From positions 198,470 to 262,469 of the forward strand of contig NZ_QKSD01000004.1 in assembly GCF_003234085.1 (NCBI RefSeq): a stretch of DNA of 64,000 bases. Reading direction: 5' to 3'. Position numbers and translations under genes: made by a program. Shown piece by piece: positions 45,045 to 54,522 of the stretch (position 1 is the stretch's first letter; the number at the start of each line of letters is the position of its first letter). Under the pieces are notes generated by a model. That model was given only the letters and a program-made list of their open reading frames with translations, ran no database searches and was not told where the DNA came from. Source of the stretch: Curtobacterium sp. MCPF17_052. Lineage in GTDB: Bacteria > Actinomycetota > Actinomycetes > Actinomycetales > Microbacteriaceae.

Positions 45045-45074
45045 GAGGCCCGTGGCGGATCCGCCACGGGCCTC
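45045..45074. terminator. Terminator palindrome after proS, shared-arm family (copy 2)
   Basis: A perfect 30-bp palindrome (arms of 15 bp, no spacer; 4-nt loop in RNA) between the proS stop and the nusA start. Its arm GAGGCCCGTGGCG is the same as in the hairpins at 6303 and 46925. Confidence 0.85.
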
Positions 45075-45092
45075 GCTTCGGACGCCGGTGTG

Positions 45093-46844
45093 TCAGATCG
45101 CCCGGACCGCCTCGAGCAGTTCCGCGACCGGCAGGTCACGACGCTCACCGGTCGCCCGGTTCCAGAGCTCGACGACGCCGTCGGCAGCGCCGCGCCCCGC
45201 GACGACGACGACCGGCATGCCGAGCAGTTCCGCGTCCCGGAGCTTGACGCCCGGCGACACCTTCGGCCGGTCGTCGTAGACCACGTCGAAGCGCTCGCCC
45301 TCGAGCTGCGCGACGATCGACTCCGCCAGGTCGTACGCCGTGGCGTCCCGCCCGGTGGCCACCACGTGCACGTCGAACGGGGCGACGTGCTTCGGCCAGG
45401 CCAGGCCCTTCTCGTCGTTGTGCGCCTCGGCCAGGATCGCCAAGATGCGGGTCACGCCGATGCCGTACGAGCCCATCGTCACGGTCGCCAGCTTGCCGTT
45501 CTCGTCCTGCACCTTCAGCCCGAGCGCCTCGGCGTACTTCCGGCCGAGCTGGAACACGTGACCGATCTCCATGCCCCGAGCGGTCTCGAGCGGACCGGAG
45601 CCGTCGGGCGCGGGGTCACCGGCACGGACGTCGGACACCTCGGCGACGCCGTCGGCGACGAAGTCCCGCCCGGCCACCAGGCCGGAGACGTGGACGCCGC
45701 GCTCGTTGGCTCCGGTGACCCAGGAGGTGCCGTCCACCACGCGCGGGTCCACGAAGTAGCGCAGGCCGGTCGCACTGTCCGCTCCGAGGACCTGCGGGCC
45801 GATGTAGCCCTTGACCAGGCCACGGTGCTTGCGGAAGTCGTCGTCGCCGGCGGCTTCGACCTCGGCCGGGGCGAAGGCGACCTCGGCGCGCTTGAGGTCG
45901 ACGTCACGGTCGCCGGGCAGGCCGACCACCACGATCTCTCGCGTGCCGTCGAGGTGCGTCAGTGCCAGGACGACGTTCTTCAGCGTGTCCGCCGCGGTCC
46001 ACGGGGCGCCGTCGCGCGGGGCGACCGCGTTGGCGTGCGCCACGAGCGACTCGATCGTCGGCGTGTCCGACGCCGGCAGCAGCACGGGCTCCGGCAGGCC
46101 GTCGACCGGCTTCGCGTCGGGCACCGGGGTGACGTACGCCTCGACGTTGGCCGCGTAGCCGCCGGCACTCCGCACGAAGGTGTCCTCGCCGACCGCGATC
46201 GGGTGCAGGAACTCCTCGGACTTCGAGCCGCCCATGGCGCCGGCGTCGGCCTTGACGATGACGTACTCGAGGCCCAGGCGCGCGAAGATCCGCTCGTAGG
46301 CGTCGCGCATCACCTGGTAGCTGCGCTCGAGACCAGCGTCGGAGACGTCGAACGAGTAGGCGTCCTTCATCGTGAACTCACGGCCGCGCAGCAGCCCGGC
46401 GCGCGGACGGGCTTCGTCGCGGTACTTGTCCTGGATCTGGAAGAGCGTGACGGGGAGGTCCTTGTAGGACGAGTACAGGTCCTTCACGAGGAGCGCGAAC
46501 ATCTCTTCGTGGGTGGGCGCGAGTAGGTAGTCGGAGCCCTTGCGGTCCTGCAGGCGGAACATGCCGTCGCCGTACTCGGTCCAGCGGTTCGTGGCCTCGT
46601 AGGGCTCGCGCGGCAGGAGCGCGGGCAGCAGGACCTCCTGCGCACCGGCCGCGACCATCTCGTCGCGGATGATGCCCTCGATCTTCGCGCGGACGCGGAG
46701 TCCGAGCGGCAGCCAGGCGAAGATGCCCGGCGACTGGCGGCGGACGTAGCCGGCGCGGACGAGCAGCTTGTGACTCGTCACCTCCGCGTCGGAGGGGTCG
46801 TCGCGGAGCGTGCGGAGGAAGAGGTGAGAGAGCCGTGTGACCAC
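45093..46844 (-). CDS. proS: Prolyl-tRNA synthetase, bacterial type
   Basis: Charges tRNA-Pro. It is 583 residues: class II catalytic domain with [41 protein letters not shown], a YbaK-like editing insertion (about 225-400) and the anticodon-binding C-terminal domain. The GTG at 46844 has TAGGCT 6 nt upstream and no Shine-Dalgarno sequence. Confidence 0.97.
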   Translation of the reverse strand: MVTRLSHLFLRTLRDDPSDAEVTSHKLLVRAGYVRRQSPGIFAWLPLGLRVRAKIEGIIRDEMVAAGAQEVLLPALLPREPYEATNRWTEYGDGMFRLQDRKGSDYLLAPTHEEMFALLVKDLYSSYKDLPVTLFQIQDKYRDEARPRAGLLRGREFTMKDAYSFDVSDAGLERSYQVMRDAYERIFARLGLEYVIVKADAGAMGGSKSEEFLHPIAVGEDTFVRSAGGYAANVEAYVTPVPDAKPVDGLPEPVLLPASDTPTIESLVAHANAVAPRDGAPWTAADTLKNVVLALTHLDGTREIVVVGLPGDRDVDLKRAEVAFAPAEVEAAGDDDFRKHRGLVKGYIGPQVLGADSATGLRYFVDPRVVDGTSWVTGANERGVHVSGLVAGRDFVADGVAEVSDVRAGDPAPDGSGPLETARGMEIGHVFQLGRKYAEALGLKVQDENGKLATVTMGSYGIGVTRILAILAEAHNDEKGLAWPKHVAPFDVHVVATGRDATAYDLAESIVAQLEGERFDVVYDDRPKVSPGVKLRDAELLGMPVVVVAGRGAADGVVELWNRATGERRDLPVAELLEAVRAI

Positions 46845-46850
46845 GCCGTC

Positions 46851-46856
46851 AGCCTA
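46851..46856 (-). promoter_or_regulatory. Putative leaderless -10 box of proS
   Basis: TAGGCT on the minus strand, 6 nt (GACGGC), then the proS GTG. Confidence 0.55.
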
Positions 46857-46924
46857 GCGGCGCGCGGTCACGACGCGACCCGCCTGTGGACGGCGGGGCC
46901 GCGGCGCCGGACCTGTGGCGGAAC

Positions 46925-46966
46925 GGACGGGAGGCCCGTGGCGGTGTCGCCACGGGCCTCCCGTCC
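46925..46966. terminator. Terminator hairpin after ispG, shared-arm family (copy 3)
   Basis: Perfect 19-bp arms (46925-46943 and 46948-46966) with loop GTGT. It lies 34 bp beyond the ispG stop and upstream of the proS promoter. Shares the core GGAGGCCCGTGGCG with copies at 6303 and 45045. Confidence 0.85.
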
Positions 46967-46999
46967 AGCAGTCGGCTGCGAACAGCGACCGCGCGGCTG

Positions 47000-48151
47000 C
47001 TAGGGAGTGACGACCAGCGGCTTGCCGGTGCCGGCGGCGGGACCCATCTCGTCGGCGAGACGGTTCGCCTCCTCGATGAGGGTCTGGACGATCTCGGCCT
47101 CGGGCACCGTCTTGATGACCTGGCCCTTCACGAAGATCTGGCCCTTGCCGTTGCCCGAGGCGACGCCGAGGTCGGCCTCACGAGCCTCGCCCGGACCGTT
47201 CACGACGCAGCCCATGACGGCGACACGCAGCGGCACGGTCATGCCCTCGAGACCCGAGGTGACGTCGTTCGCCAGCTGGTAGACGTCGACCTGCGCGCGG
47301 CCACAGCTCGGGCAGGAGACGATCTCGAGCTTGCGCTCGCGGAGGTTCAGCGACTGCAGGATCTGCAGGCCGACCTTCACCTCCTGTGCGGGCGGAGCCG
47401 AGAGGGACACACGGATGGTGTCGCCGATGCCCTCGCCGAGCAGGATGCCGAACGCGGTCGCGCTCTTGATCGTGCCCTGGAACTCCGGGCCCGCCTCGGT
47501 CACGCCGAGGTGCAGCGGCCAGTCGCCGCGCTCGGCGAGTTGGCGGTACGCCTTGACCATGATGACGGGGTCGTTGTGCTTGACCGAGATCTTGAAGTCG
47601 TGGAAGTCGTGCTCCTCGAACAAGGAGGCTTCCCACACGGCCGACTCGACGAGCGCCTCGGGCGTGGCCTTGCCGTACTTCTGCATCAGGCTGGGCTCCA
47701 GCGAACCGGCGTTCACGCCGATGCGCAGGGACACGCCCGCAGCCTTCGCGGCGGCGGCGATGGCACCGACCTGGTCGTCGAACTTCCGGATGTTGCCCGG
47801 GTTCACGCGCACCGCGGCGCAGCCGGCGTCGATGGCCTGGAAGACGTACTTCGGCTGGAAGTGGATGTCCGCGATCACCGGGATCTGGGACTTCTTGGCG
47901 ATGATCGGCAGCGCGTCGGCGTCGTCCTGGCTCGGCACGGCGACACGGACGATGTCGCAGCCCGACGCGGTGAGCTCGGCGATCTGCTGCAGGGTCGCGT
48001 TGATGTTCGTGGTCGGCGTCGTGGTCATCGACTGCACCGACACGGGGGCGTCGCCACCGACCAGGACCTTGCCGACCCGGATCTGCCGGGACTTGCGACG
48101 AGGGGCCAGGGTGTCGGGGGCCTTCGGCATTCCGAGGTTCACTGCGGGCAC
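47000..48151 (-). CDS. ispG: 4-hydroxy-3-methylbut-2-enyl diphosphate synthase IspG (GcpE)
   Basis: Iron-sulfur enzyme of the MEP isoprenoid pathway. It is 383 residues. The 4Fe-4S cysteines are in [12 protein letters not shown] and [30 protein letters not shown] and [12 protein letters not shown] are family signatures. The GTG at 48151 ([12 protein letters not shown]) has TAGAGT 7 nt upstream, supporting it over the in-frame start at 48184. Its usual neighbours rseP and dxr lie 2.3 kb upstream. Confidence 0.95.
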   Translation of the reverse strand: MPAVNLGMPKAPDTLAPRRKSRQIRVGKVLVGGDAPVSVQSMTTTPTTNINATLQQIAELTASGCDIVRVAVPSQDDADALPIIAKKSQIPVIADIHFQPKYVFQAIDAGCAAVRVNPGNIRKFDDQVGAIAAAAKAAGVSLRIGVNAGSLEPSLMQKYGKATPEALVESAVWEASLFEEHDFHDFKISVKHNDPVIMVKAYRQLAERGDWPLHLGVTEAGPEFQGTIKSATAFGILLGEGIGDTIRVSLSAPPAQEVKVGLQILQSLNLRERKLEIVSCPSCGRAQVDVYQLANDVTSGLEGMTVPLRVAVMGCVVNGPGEAREADLGVASGNGKGQIFVKGQVIKTVPEAEIVQTLIEEANRLADEMGPAAGTGKPLVVTP

Positions 48152-48158
48152 GTCCCGA

Positions 48159-48164
48159 ACTCTA
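48159..48164 (-). promoter_or_regulatory. Putative leaderless -10 box of ispG
   Basis: TAGAGT on the minus strand followed by 7 nt and the ispG GTG. Confidence 0.4.
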
Positions 48165-48244
48165 CGCGCTCGTCCGGACAGCACGGTCCGCCGGGACTCA
48201 GGCTGGGTCGGCGGCAGCGGCCGTGTGTGCTGCCCGGGTCCGCG

Positions 48245-48883
48245 TCAGAGCGTGTCGACGACGGTGACGAGCGGGGCGTACAGCCGCATCGCGTCGAGTG
48301 CCCGGGCGTGGTCGACGTCGCTCGCGCCGGCACACGCGTCGGCCACCACGGTGACCCGGACGCCCGCATCCGCGGCCGCCAGGGCGGTCGAGAGGACGCA
48401 GCAGTCCGTGGAGACCCCGGTGAGCACCAGGTGGCGTCGCTCCGGCCCGGCTCCGGTGTCGGTGTCGGTCTCGGTGTCGGTGACGGTGTCGGTCTCGGTG
48501 ACGGCCTGGAGGCTCGTCCCCCACTTCCCGAAGGTCGGCTCGGTGACGACGGGGACGGACGACGTCGTGACCCCGCTCGGCGTCCCCGTCGCCGCGAGTG
48601 CGGCGAACGGCTCGGTGAGTGCGTACAGCTCGTCGTCGTCCGGGACGAGCGCGAACGGCCAGTCGCGGTAGTACGGCACCCAGGCACCCGTCGGCTCCGC
48701 GGGCGCGACGAACCGGGTGACGACGGTGCGACCCGCGAAGCGCGGCAGGAGCCGCTCGATCGCGGCCGAGGCCTCGGCGAACCGCGGTGCCGCCCACGGG
48801 CTGTCGCCGGTGAACACCCGCTGCATGTCGATGACGACGAGCCAGGCGTTCGCCGTGTCCACCGCCACGTCCGCTGCCGTCAC
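48245..48883 (-). CDS. Isochorismatase-like cysteine hydrolase
   Basis: A 212-residue member of the isochorismatase/nicotinamidase hydrolase superfamily. The triad is visible: Asp19 in LVVIDMQ, Lys in TFGKWGTS and the nucleophilic Cys in VSTDCCVLST (161/162). Substrate is unknown; relatives hydrolyse nicotinamide, N-carbamoyl compounds or ureidoacrylate. A Thr/Asp/Glu-rich stretch made by eight hexanucleotide repeats is inserted between the Lys and Cys motifs. The GTG at 48883 overlaps the permease stop by 4 bp, so the two genes are a unit. Confidence 0.88.
   Translation of the reverse strand: MTAADVAVDTANAWLVVIDMQRVFTGDSPWAAPRFAEASAAIERLLPRFAGRTVVTRFVAPAEPTGAWVPYYRDWPFALVPDDDELYALTEPFAALAATGTPSGVTTSSVPVVTEPTFGKWGTSLQAVTETDTVTDTETDTDTGAGPERRHLVLTGVSTDCCVLSTALAAADAGVRVTVVADACAGASDVDHARALDAMRLYAPLVTVVDTL
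48455..48502. repeat. Eight hexanucleotide repeats inside the isochorismatase-like gene
   Basis: Eight GGTSNC-type hexamers on the plus strand, mostly GGTGTC, encoding alternating Thr with Asp, Glu or Val in the protein. They fall between two catalytic motifs of the fold. Confidence 0.8.
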
Positions 48884-50400
48884 GGGCGGAGCTCGGCATC
48901 CGGCACGCGCGACACCGGCTCGGTGACCGGCAGCGCCTCCTGCCGACGGACGGCGCGGCCGCCGGACAGCAGCGTGCCGAGGAACCCGACGACGAGCGCC
49001 ACGAGGACCCCGAGGTTGGCGTACGCCCAGGGCCCGGTCACCCCGCCGAGACCGAACGGTCCCAGCAGGAAGCCCTGCCAGTGCACGAGTTCCGCCCCCG
49101 GCGTCGAGTTGGTCACGAGCCCCCACCCGAGCACCGAACCGATGACCACCAGCGCGATGGCGGACCACCGGACGCTGCCGTAGCGACCCCGCGGGGTGTC
49201 GAGCTCGCCCTCGGCGTAGGCGCGTCGACGGAGCAGGACGTCCGCGACGAACACCCCGCACCATGCGGCGATCGGGACGCCGAGGGTGATGAGGAACGCC
49301 TGGAACGGACCGATGAAGTCCGTCGCGAAGAACACCACGAAGACCGCCCCGGCGACCATGAGCACGCCGTCGACACCGGCGGCCACCGGTCGCGGGATCC
49401 TGACCCCCGCGCTGAGGAGCGCGAGCCCCGAGGAGTAGATGTCGAGGACTGCTCCGCCCACGAGCCCGAGGATCGCGACCACCGCGAACGGCACGAGGAA
49501 CCAGGTCGGCATCACCGTCACCAGGGCACCGATCGGGTCCGCCGAGATCGCTGCGTGCAGTTCCTCCGAGGACCCGGCGAGCATCACCCCGATGACGACG
49601 AGGACTGCGGGCGCCAGGGCACCGCCGAAGGTCGTCCACCCGACGACCCCGCCGGTGGAGGACGATCGCGGCAGGTAGCGCGAGTAGTCCGCAGCCGCGT
49701 TCACCCAGCCGAGACCGAAGCCCGTCATGACGAGGACCAGGGCACCGATGACGTTCTGCGCGCTCCCCGCCGGCAGGGCGGCCAGCGTGCCGAAGTCGAT
49801 CGAGGGCAGCGCGAGCACCACGTAGACGATCGTCAGCACGCCGGTGACGACGGTGATCCAGGTCTGCATCCGCATGATCACGTCGAAGCCCGCGATGCCG
49901 GCCCCGACCACGAGCGCCGCGACGACGACCAGGGCGACGAGCTTCGTCAACACGCCGTCGTCCCAGCCGAGCGCCTGGAACACCGTCGAGGTCGCGAGCA
50001 CGGCGAGGGCGGCCAGCGCGGTCTCCCACCCGACGGTGAGGACCCAGCTGAGGAAGGACGGCAACCGGTTGCCGTGCACGCCGAACGCGGCACGACTGAG
50101 GACCATCGTCGGGGCGGAGCCCCGCTTGCCGGCGATCGCGACCACGCCGCACAGCAGGAACGAGAAGACGACACCGATCACCGAGACCACGGTCGCCTGC
50201 GCCAGCGAGATCCCGAAGTCCAGGACGAACGAGCCGTAGGCCAGGCCGAGCACGGAGATGTTGGCGGCGAACCACGGCCAGAACAGCCCGCGCGGACGGC
50301 CCTTCCGCTCCGACTCGGTGATCACGTCGATGCCCTGCCGCTCGACGGTGCGGGTCGGGTCGGCGATCGGCCGCTTCGGGGCCGTCGGCTCTGCACTCAT
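48880..50400 (-). CDS. NCS1-family purine/cytosine/hydantoin-type permease
   Basis: A 506-residue transporter with about twelve transmembrane helices. The N-terminal GIDVITESERKGRPRGLFWPWFAANISVL and ANISVLGLAYGSFVLDFG regions and the GWVNAAADYSRYLPR segment are typical of NCS1 cytosine/purine permeases. Substrate cannot be read from sequence. The ATG at 50400 has TACGCT 6 nt upstream, so the permease-hydrolase pair probably has its own promoter. Co-transcription suggests import and hydrolysis of the same N-containing compound (inference). Confidence 0.9.
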   Translation of the reverse strand: MSAEPTAPKRPIADPTRTVERQGIDVITESERKGRPRGLFWPWFAANISVLGLAYGSFVLDFGISLAQATVVSVIGVVFSFLLCGVVAIAGKRGSAPTMVLSRAAFGVHGNRLPSFLSWVLTVGWETALAALAVLATSTVFQALGWDDGVLTKLVALVVVAALVVGAGIAGFDVIMRMQTWITVVTGVLTIVYVVLALPSIDFGTLAALPAGSAQNVIGALVLVMTGFGLGWVNAAADYSRYLPRSSSTGGVVGWTTFGGALAPAVLVVIGVMLAGSSEELHAAISADPIGALVTVMPTWFLVPFAVVAILGLVGGAVLDIYSSGLALLSAGVRIPRPVAAGVDGVLMVAGAVFVVFFATDFIGPFQAFLITLGVPIAAWCGVFVADVLLRRRAYAEGELDTPRGRYGSVRWSAIALVVIGSVLGWGLVTNSTPGAELVHWQGFLLGPFGLGGVTGPWAYANLGVLVALVVGFLGTLLSGGRAVRRQEALPVTEPVSRVPDAELRP

Positions 50401-50406
50401 GGGGTG

Positions 50407-50412
50407 AGCGTA
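50407..50412 (-). promoter_or_regulatory. Putative leaderless -10 box of the NCS1 permease
   Basis: TACGCT on the minus strand, 6 nt (CACCCC), then the permease ATG. Confidence 0.5.
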
Positions 50413-50479
50413 GTGGGCGCCGACGGCCTCGTCGTTCCCCCGCTCCCCGGAGCGGTCACGCTGCGCGAGGAGGTCGCCG

Positions 50480-51835
50480 CTACCCGAAGAGGTCGACCGG
50501 TCGGACGATGTCGGCGTAGATGAGGAGCGCGCTCATGCCGGCCAGCAGCACGACGACGACCATCGTCAGCGGCATCGTCTTCGCCAGGTCGATCGGACCG
50601 GGGTCGGCCTTGCCGAACAGGCGGAAGGTCCGCCGTTTCACGGCCTCCCAGAGCGCACCCGCGATGTGGCCGCCGTCGAGCGGCAGGAGCGGCACCATGT
50701 TGAGCACGAACAGGCCGATGTTCAACGACGCCAGCAGGCCGAGGATCGTGTAGACCTTGTCGACCACGGGGACGCCGCTCATCGACGAGACCGTCCCGAT
50801 CGCCCGACCGACACCGACGACCGACACCGGGCTGTCCTGCGACCGGGCCTGCGATCCGAAGGCCGCGTTCCACACCGCGACCAGACGCTGCGGCAGGTCG
50901 ATGATGAGGTGTGCCGATGCGCCGATCTGTGCGCCCGTCGCGGGCAGGACCGCCGCCGGGGACTGGCGCACCAGGGTCTGCCCGATGCTCACTCCCACCA
51001 CGCCGACACGCTGGGTCTTCGTCGTGCCGTCGCTGTTCTCCGCGACCGTCCCGTCTGCGTCGTAGACGTCCCGGGTGGCCAGGACCGGCGTGACCCGCAG
51101 CGTGCGTTCGGTGCCGTCGCGTTCGACGACGACCGGGACGGCCTTGCCGGCGGACCGCTGGAAGGTGTCCGAGACCTGGGTGATCGTGGGGTTCCGCACG
51201 CCACCGACGGACAGGACGACGTCGCCGGAGCGGAGGCCGGCCTGCTTCGCGGGCGACACGGCGTCACCGTCCGTGCACGTCGTGCGCGCACTGGTCGGCA
51301 GGACGCAGTCGACACTCGACGTGAACGTCGTGGTGGGGGCACCGAAGCCGACGAGCAGGACCCCGAACAGCACGATGCCGATCACCAGGTTCATCGCCGG
51401 TCCGGCGACCATCACGATGATCCGCTTCCACGGCGTCAACCGGTAGAACGCGCGGGAGTCGTCACCGCCGGACTCGGCGATCTGCTCGGCGCTGGCCGCC
51501 CGGGCGTCCTGCACGAAGGCCGAGTACATGCCGGTGTTCGTGATCTCGCGTCCGGAGGCACGGGGCTTGAGCATCCCGACCATCGAGATGTAGCCGCCGA
51601 GCAGGATCGGCCGCAGCCCGTACTCGGTCTCGCCGCGCCGGAAGGACCAGATCGTCTTGCCGAACCCGAGTGAGTACTGGGTCACCTTCACGTTGAAGAG
51701 CTTCGCGAAGGCCAGGTGGCCGAGTTCGTGGAGGCCGATCGACACCAGCAGACCGATGACGAAGACGACGACGCCGAGGACGAAGAGCAGGACGGTTCCG
51801 ACGGTCACCGGCAAAGAGTACGGGACGCTGGCCAT
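50480..51835 (-). CDS. rseP: Site-2 intramembrane zinc protease RseP/Rip1-like (M50)
   Basis: Membrane metalloprotease that cleaves anti-sigma factors and other membrane proteins. It is about 451 residues. The zinc motif HELGH is at 36-40 inside the first transmembrane helix, GFGKTIWSFRRGETEYG and LGGYISMVGML follow, a PDZ domain lies at about 195-290 (AGLRSGDVVLSVGG), and NMVPLLPLDGGH carries the third zinc ligand. Start is uncertain; I take ATG 51835, though the ribosome site is weak. It lies 67 bp after dxr, the conserved partner. Confidence 0.93.
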   Translation of the reverse strand: MASVPYSLPVTVGTVLLFVLGVVVFVIGLLVSIGLHELGHLAFAKLFNVKVTQYSLGFGKTIWSFRRGETEYGLRPILLGGYISMVGMLKPRASGREITNTGMYSAFVQDARAASAEQIAESGGDDSRAFYRLTPWKRIIVMVAGPAMNLVIGIVLFGVLLVGFGAPTTTFTSSVDCVLPTSARTTCTDGDAVSPAKQAGLRSGDVVLSVGGVRNPTITQVSDTFQRSAGKAVPVVVERDGTERTLRVTPVLATRDVYDADGTVAENSDGTTKTQRVGVVGVSIGQTLVRQSPAAVLPATGAQIGASAHLIIDLPQRLVAVWNAAFGSQARSQDSPVSVVGVGRAIGTVSSMSGVPVVDKVYTILGLLASLNIGLFVLNMVPLLPLDGGHIAGALWEAVKRRTFRLFGKADPGPIDLAKTMPLTMVVVVLLAGMSALLIYADIVRPVDLFG

Positions 51836-51902
51836 GACGGAGCCGTACGCGGGCTGGGTGGCGATGTGAGCCTCCAGAGCGGTGCCGCCCGGGAGGCACG
51901 GA

Positions 51903-52994
51903 TCACGCCGTGCGCGACAGGATGCGGTCCGCGGTCTGCCGCGCCCACCGCTCCGCGGCGAGCACACCGTCGAGCGACGGCTCCCCCGCGGTGTGCTCGT
52001 CGACGACCCGCACCACCGTGTCGACGATGTCGAGGAACCCGATCGCGCCCGCATGGAACGCGGCGACCGCCTGCTCGTTCGCGGCGTTGAAGACCGCCGG
52101 GAACGTCCCGCCGAGGACACCGACGCGCTTGGCGAGGTCGACGGCGCCGAACGCCCGGGTGTCCAGCGGTTCGAAGGTCCAGGTGCTCGCGGTCGTCCAG
52201 TCGAGGGGGACGCCGACGTGCGGCACGCGGTCCGGCCACGCCATCCCGAGCGCGATCGGCAGGCGCATGTCCGGCGGCGACGCCTGCGCGATCGTCGAAC
52301 CGTCGACGAACTCGACCATCGAGTGCACGATCGACTGCGCGTGCACGGTGACGTCGATGCGGTCGTAGGGCACGCCGAACAGCAGGTGCGCCTCGATGAC
52401 CTCGAGTCCCTTGTTGACGAGCGTCGCGGAGTTCGTCGTGACCACGAGGCCCATGTCCCACGTCGGGTGTGCCAGCGCCTGCGTCGGCGTGACGTCGGCG
52501 AGCTCGGCGCGGGTCCGCCCGCGGAAGGGGCCACCGCTGGCGGTCAGGACCAGGCGTCGCACCTCGGCATCGCTGCCCGACCGGAGCGCCTGCGCGATCG
52601 CCGAGTGCTCGCTGTCCACTGGGACGATCTGCCCCGGAGCGGCCGCTGCCTGCACGAGTGGACCGCCGACGATCAGACTCTCCTTGTTGGCCAGCGCCAG
52701 CGTCGCGCCCGTCTCGAGGACCGCGAGGGTCGGGCCGAGCCCCACCGAACCGGTGATGCCGTTGAGGACGACGTCCGCCTCGACGCTCCGGACCAACCGT
52801 TCGGCGTCGGCGGCCCCGAGGGCGGTCTCGCGGACCCCGAACCGGTCGGCCTGCTCCGCGAGGGCGCCGGCGTTGCTGCCCGCCGTCAGGCCGACGACCT
52901 CGAAGCGTTCGGGGTTCCGTTCGATGACGTCCAGCGCCTGGGTCCCGATCGATCCGGTGCTGCCGAGGAGGACGACGCGGCGGCGGGCGGGCAT
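51903..52994 (-). CDS. dxr: 1-deoxy-D-xylulose 5-phosphate reductoisomerase
   Basis: NADPH-dependent second step of the MEP pathway. It is 363 residues. NADPH-binding [16 protein letters not shown] is near the N-terminus; [24 protein letters not shown] and [10 protein letters not shown] form the active site. The ATG at 52994 starts [12 protein letters not shown]; the preceding frame belongs to antisense sequence over the FKBP gene, whose stop lies 5 bp upstream. Confidence 0.96.
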   Translation of the reverse strand: MPARRRVVLLGSTGSIGTQALDVIERNPERFEVVGLTAGSNAGALAEQADRFGVRETALGAADAERLVRSVEADVVLNGITGSVGLGPTLAVLETGATLALANKESLIVGGPLVQAAAAPGQIVPVDSEHSAIAQALRSGSDAEVRRLVLTASGGPFRGRTRAELADVTPTQALAHPTWDMGLVVTTNSATLVNKGLEVIEAHLLFGVPYDRIDVTVHAQSIVHSMVEFVDGSTIAQASPPDMRLPIALGMAWPDRVPHVGVPLDWTTASTWTFEPLDTRAFGAVDLAKRVGVLGGTFPAVFNAANEQAVAAFHAGAIGFLDIVDTVVRVVDEHTAGEPSLDGVLAAERWARQTADRILSRTA

Positions 52995-52999
52995 CGGGC

Positions 53000-53977
53000 T
53001 CAGCCCTTGGCGAGCAGGTCGACCACGAACACCAGGGTGGCGTTGGCCGGGATGCCCGAGCCCTCGGGCGGGTTCGCGCCGTAGCCGTCTTCCGGGGTGA
53101 CGACGATCATGACCTGGGAGCCGATCTTCTGGCCGACCAGACCCTTGACGAAGCCGGGGATCAGGCCGCTGTTCGAGATGGTGAACGTGGTCGGGGAGCC
53201 CTTCGACCACGAGGAGTCGAACTCCTTGCCGCCCTTGTAGGCGACGCCCTTGTACTGGACGAGCGCGGTGTCGCCGTCCTTGATCGTGTCGCCGTCACCC
53301 TGCTTGATGACCTCGGCGGTGGTCTTCGTCGGCGCGGCCGTGTCGGGGATCGTGATCGTCGGCTCGCCCTTCGCGCCGTCCTTGACGGTCGGCAGCTTCG
53401 GGTCCTGGTCCTTCGGTGTGCCGGTCGCCTTGGTCGGGGTCTGCTCGACCACGTCCGCCACGACGACGATGGAGCCGCTCGTGTTGAAGCCGAGTGCCGC
53501 CGCCTGACCGACCACGGCGACGCGGTCACCGACCTTCGCGCACGACAGGATGGCGCCGAAGCCGGTGCCACCGACGGAGAGGACCTGCGGGTTGCCCTGG
53601 TCGAACCCGACCGTGACGAGGTTCTTCGCGTCCTTCGCGTTGTAGGCGCTGTAAGCGACCTGCACGAAGTCGCCCTCGGCGAGGGAAGCGCCTGTGCCCT
53701 TCACGACCCGGGTGGCCTGCGGCGGGTCTGCCGTCAGGCCCTTGTCGAACGTGACCTTCGGTGCCGCCGAGCCACCGACCGCTCCGGTGGCCTCCACGGA
53801 ACCCGAGGCCTTGCCGGGCTTCGGGCACGAGGTGATCGGCGTCGGGGTCGAACTCGGGGCGGAGGTGGCTGATGCCGAGGGGTCCGACGAGCCGGAGCCG
53901 GAGCAGGCCGCGAGGCCGAGGATCACGGCGGGCACGAGGGCGAGGGGGAGCAGACGGAGACGCTTCACGCGTCTCAT
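53000..53977 (-). CDS. Lipoprotein with tandem FKBP-type peptidyl-prolyl isomerase domains
   Basis: A 325-residue exported lipoprotein: signal peptide with lipobox LAAC (C25), a Ser/Thr/Pro linker, a degenerate first FKBP-like domain (about 85-185, [12 protein letters not shown]... [17 protein letters not shown]) and a canonical C-terminal FKBP domain (about 230-325) with [37 protein letters not shown] and EDGYG. The first domain has lost most active-site residues. The ATG at 53977 overlaps the osmC stop by 4 bp. Confidence 0.9.
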   Translation of the reverse strand: MRRVKRLRLLPLALVPAVILGLAACSGSGSSDPSASATSAPSSTPTPITSCPKPGKASGSVEATGAVGGSAAPKVTFDKGLTADPPQATRVVKGTGASLAEGDFVQVAYSAYNAKDAKNLVTVGFDQGNPQVLSVGGTGFGAILSCAKVGDRVAVVGQAAALGFNTSGSIVVVADVVEQTPTKATGTPKDQDPKLPTVKDGAKGEPTITIPDTAAPTKTTAEVIKQGDGDTIKDGDTALVQYKGVAYKGGKEFDSSWSKGSPTTFTISNSGLIPGFVKGLVGQKIGSQVMIVVTPEDGYGANPPEGSGIPANATLVFVVDLLAKG

Positions 53978-54471
53978 CCTGCCGCACCCACTGATGCGTC
54001 GGCTCCGAGTACCAGGATCTCGGCCTCGTGATGGACCGGGAACGCGACGGAGCGGGCGATGAAGCAGAGGCGGTTCGCCTCGGCGTGCGCCGCGCGGGCA
54101 TCCTCGACGCGGTCGTCCTCGCGGATGGTGACGACGGGGCGGAGGACCGTCCCCGTCAGCTCGCCGGAGCCGTCGCGGTGCACGTCGAGGCTCGCCGTGG
54201 CTCGGTCCCGGTAGTCGACCACCGTGATGCCGAGGGTCGAGGCGACGTACAGGTAGCTGAGCATGTGGCACTGGCTCAGTGCCGCCAGGAGCATCTCCTC
54301 CGGGTTCCACCGGTCTCGGTCACCACGGAAGGTCGGGTCGGCGCTGCCGAGGACGTCGGGCTTGCCCGCAGCGGTGACCACGTGGTCTCGGCCGTAGTCG
54401 CGGTACCCGCTCGTGCCGGTCCCCCGGTCGCCGGTCCAGCGCACGGACACCTCGTAGGAGTGGTCGGTCAT
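53974..54471 (-). CDS. OsmC-family peroxiredoxin-like protein
   Basis: A 165-residue OsmC/Ohr-family protein that reduces organic hydroperoxides through two cysteines. The peroxidatic cysteine is in LSQCHM (C68) and the second is in RLCFIARSV. NPEEMLLAALSQCHMLSYLYVA is the family signature. The ATG at 54471 has AAGGGA upstream. It is divergent from the asparaginase gene across 51 bp. Confidence 0.9.
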   Translation of the reverse strand: MTDHSYEVSVRWTGDRGTGTSGYRDYGRDHVVTAAGKPDVLGSADPTFRGDRDRWNPEEMLLAALSQCHMLSYLYVASTLGITVVDYRDRATASLDVHRDGSGELTGTVLRPVVTIREDDRVEDARAAHAEANRLCFIARSVAFPVHHEAEILVLGADASVGAAG

Positions 54472-54510
54472 CGGCGGTCCCTTCGTCGCGGTGCGCGGTC
54501 CGTTGGTCGG

Positions 54511-54516
54511 TAGGCT
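54511..54516 (+). promoter_or_regulatory. Putative leaderless -10 box of the asparaginase gene
   Basis: TAGGCT followed by 6 nt (CGCGGG) and the ATG at 54523; no Shine-Dalgarno sequence. Confidence 0.55.
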
Positions 54517-54522
54517 CGCGGG

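Noticed and set aside
46845..46999. tRNA or small RNA gene between proS and ispG
   Set aside because: The only structure is the terminator hairpin; no cloverleaf or CCA-adjacent pattern was found.
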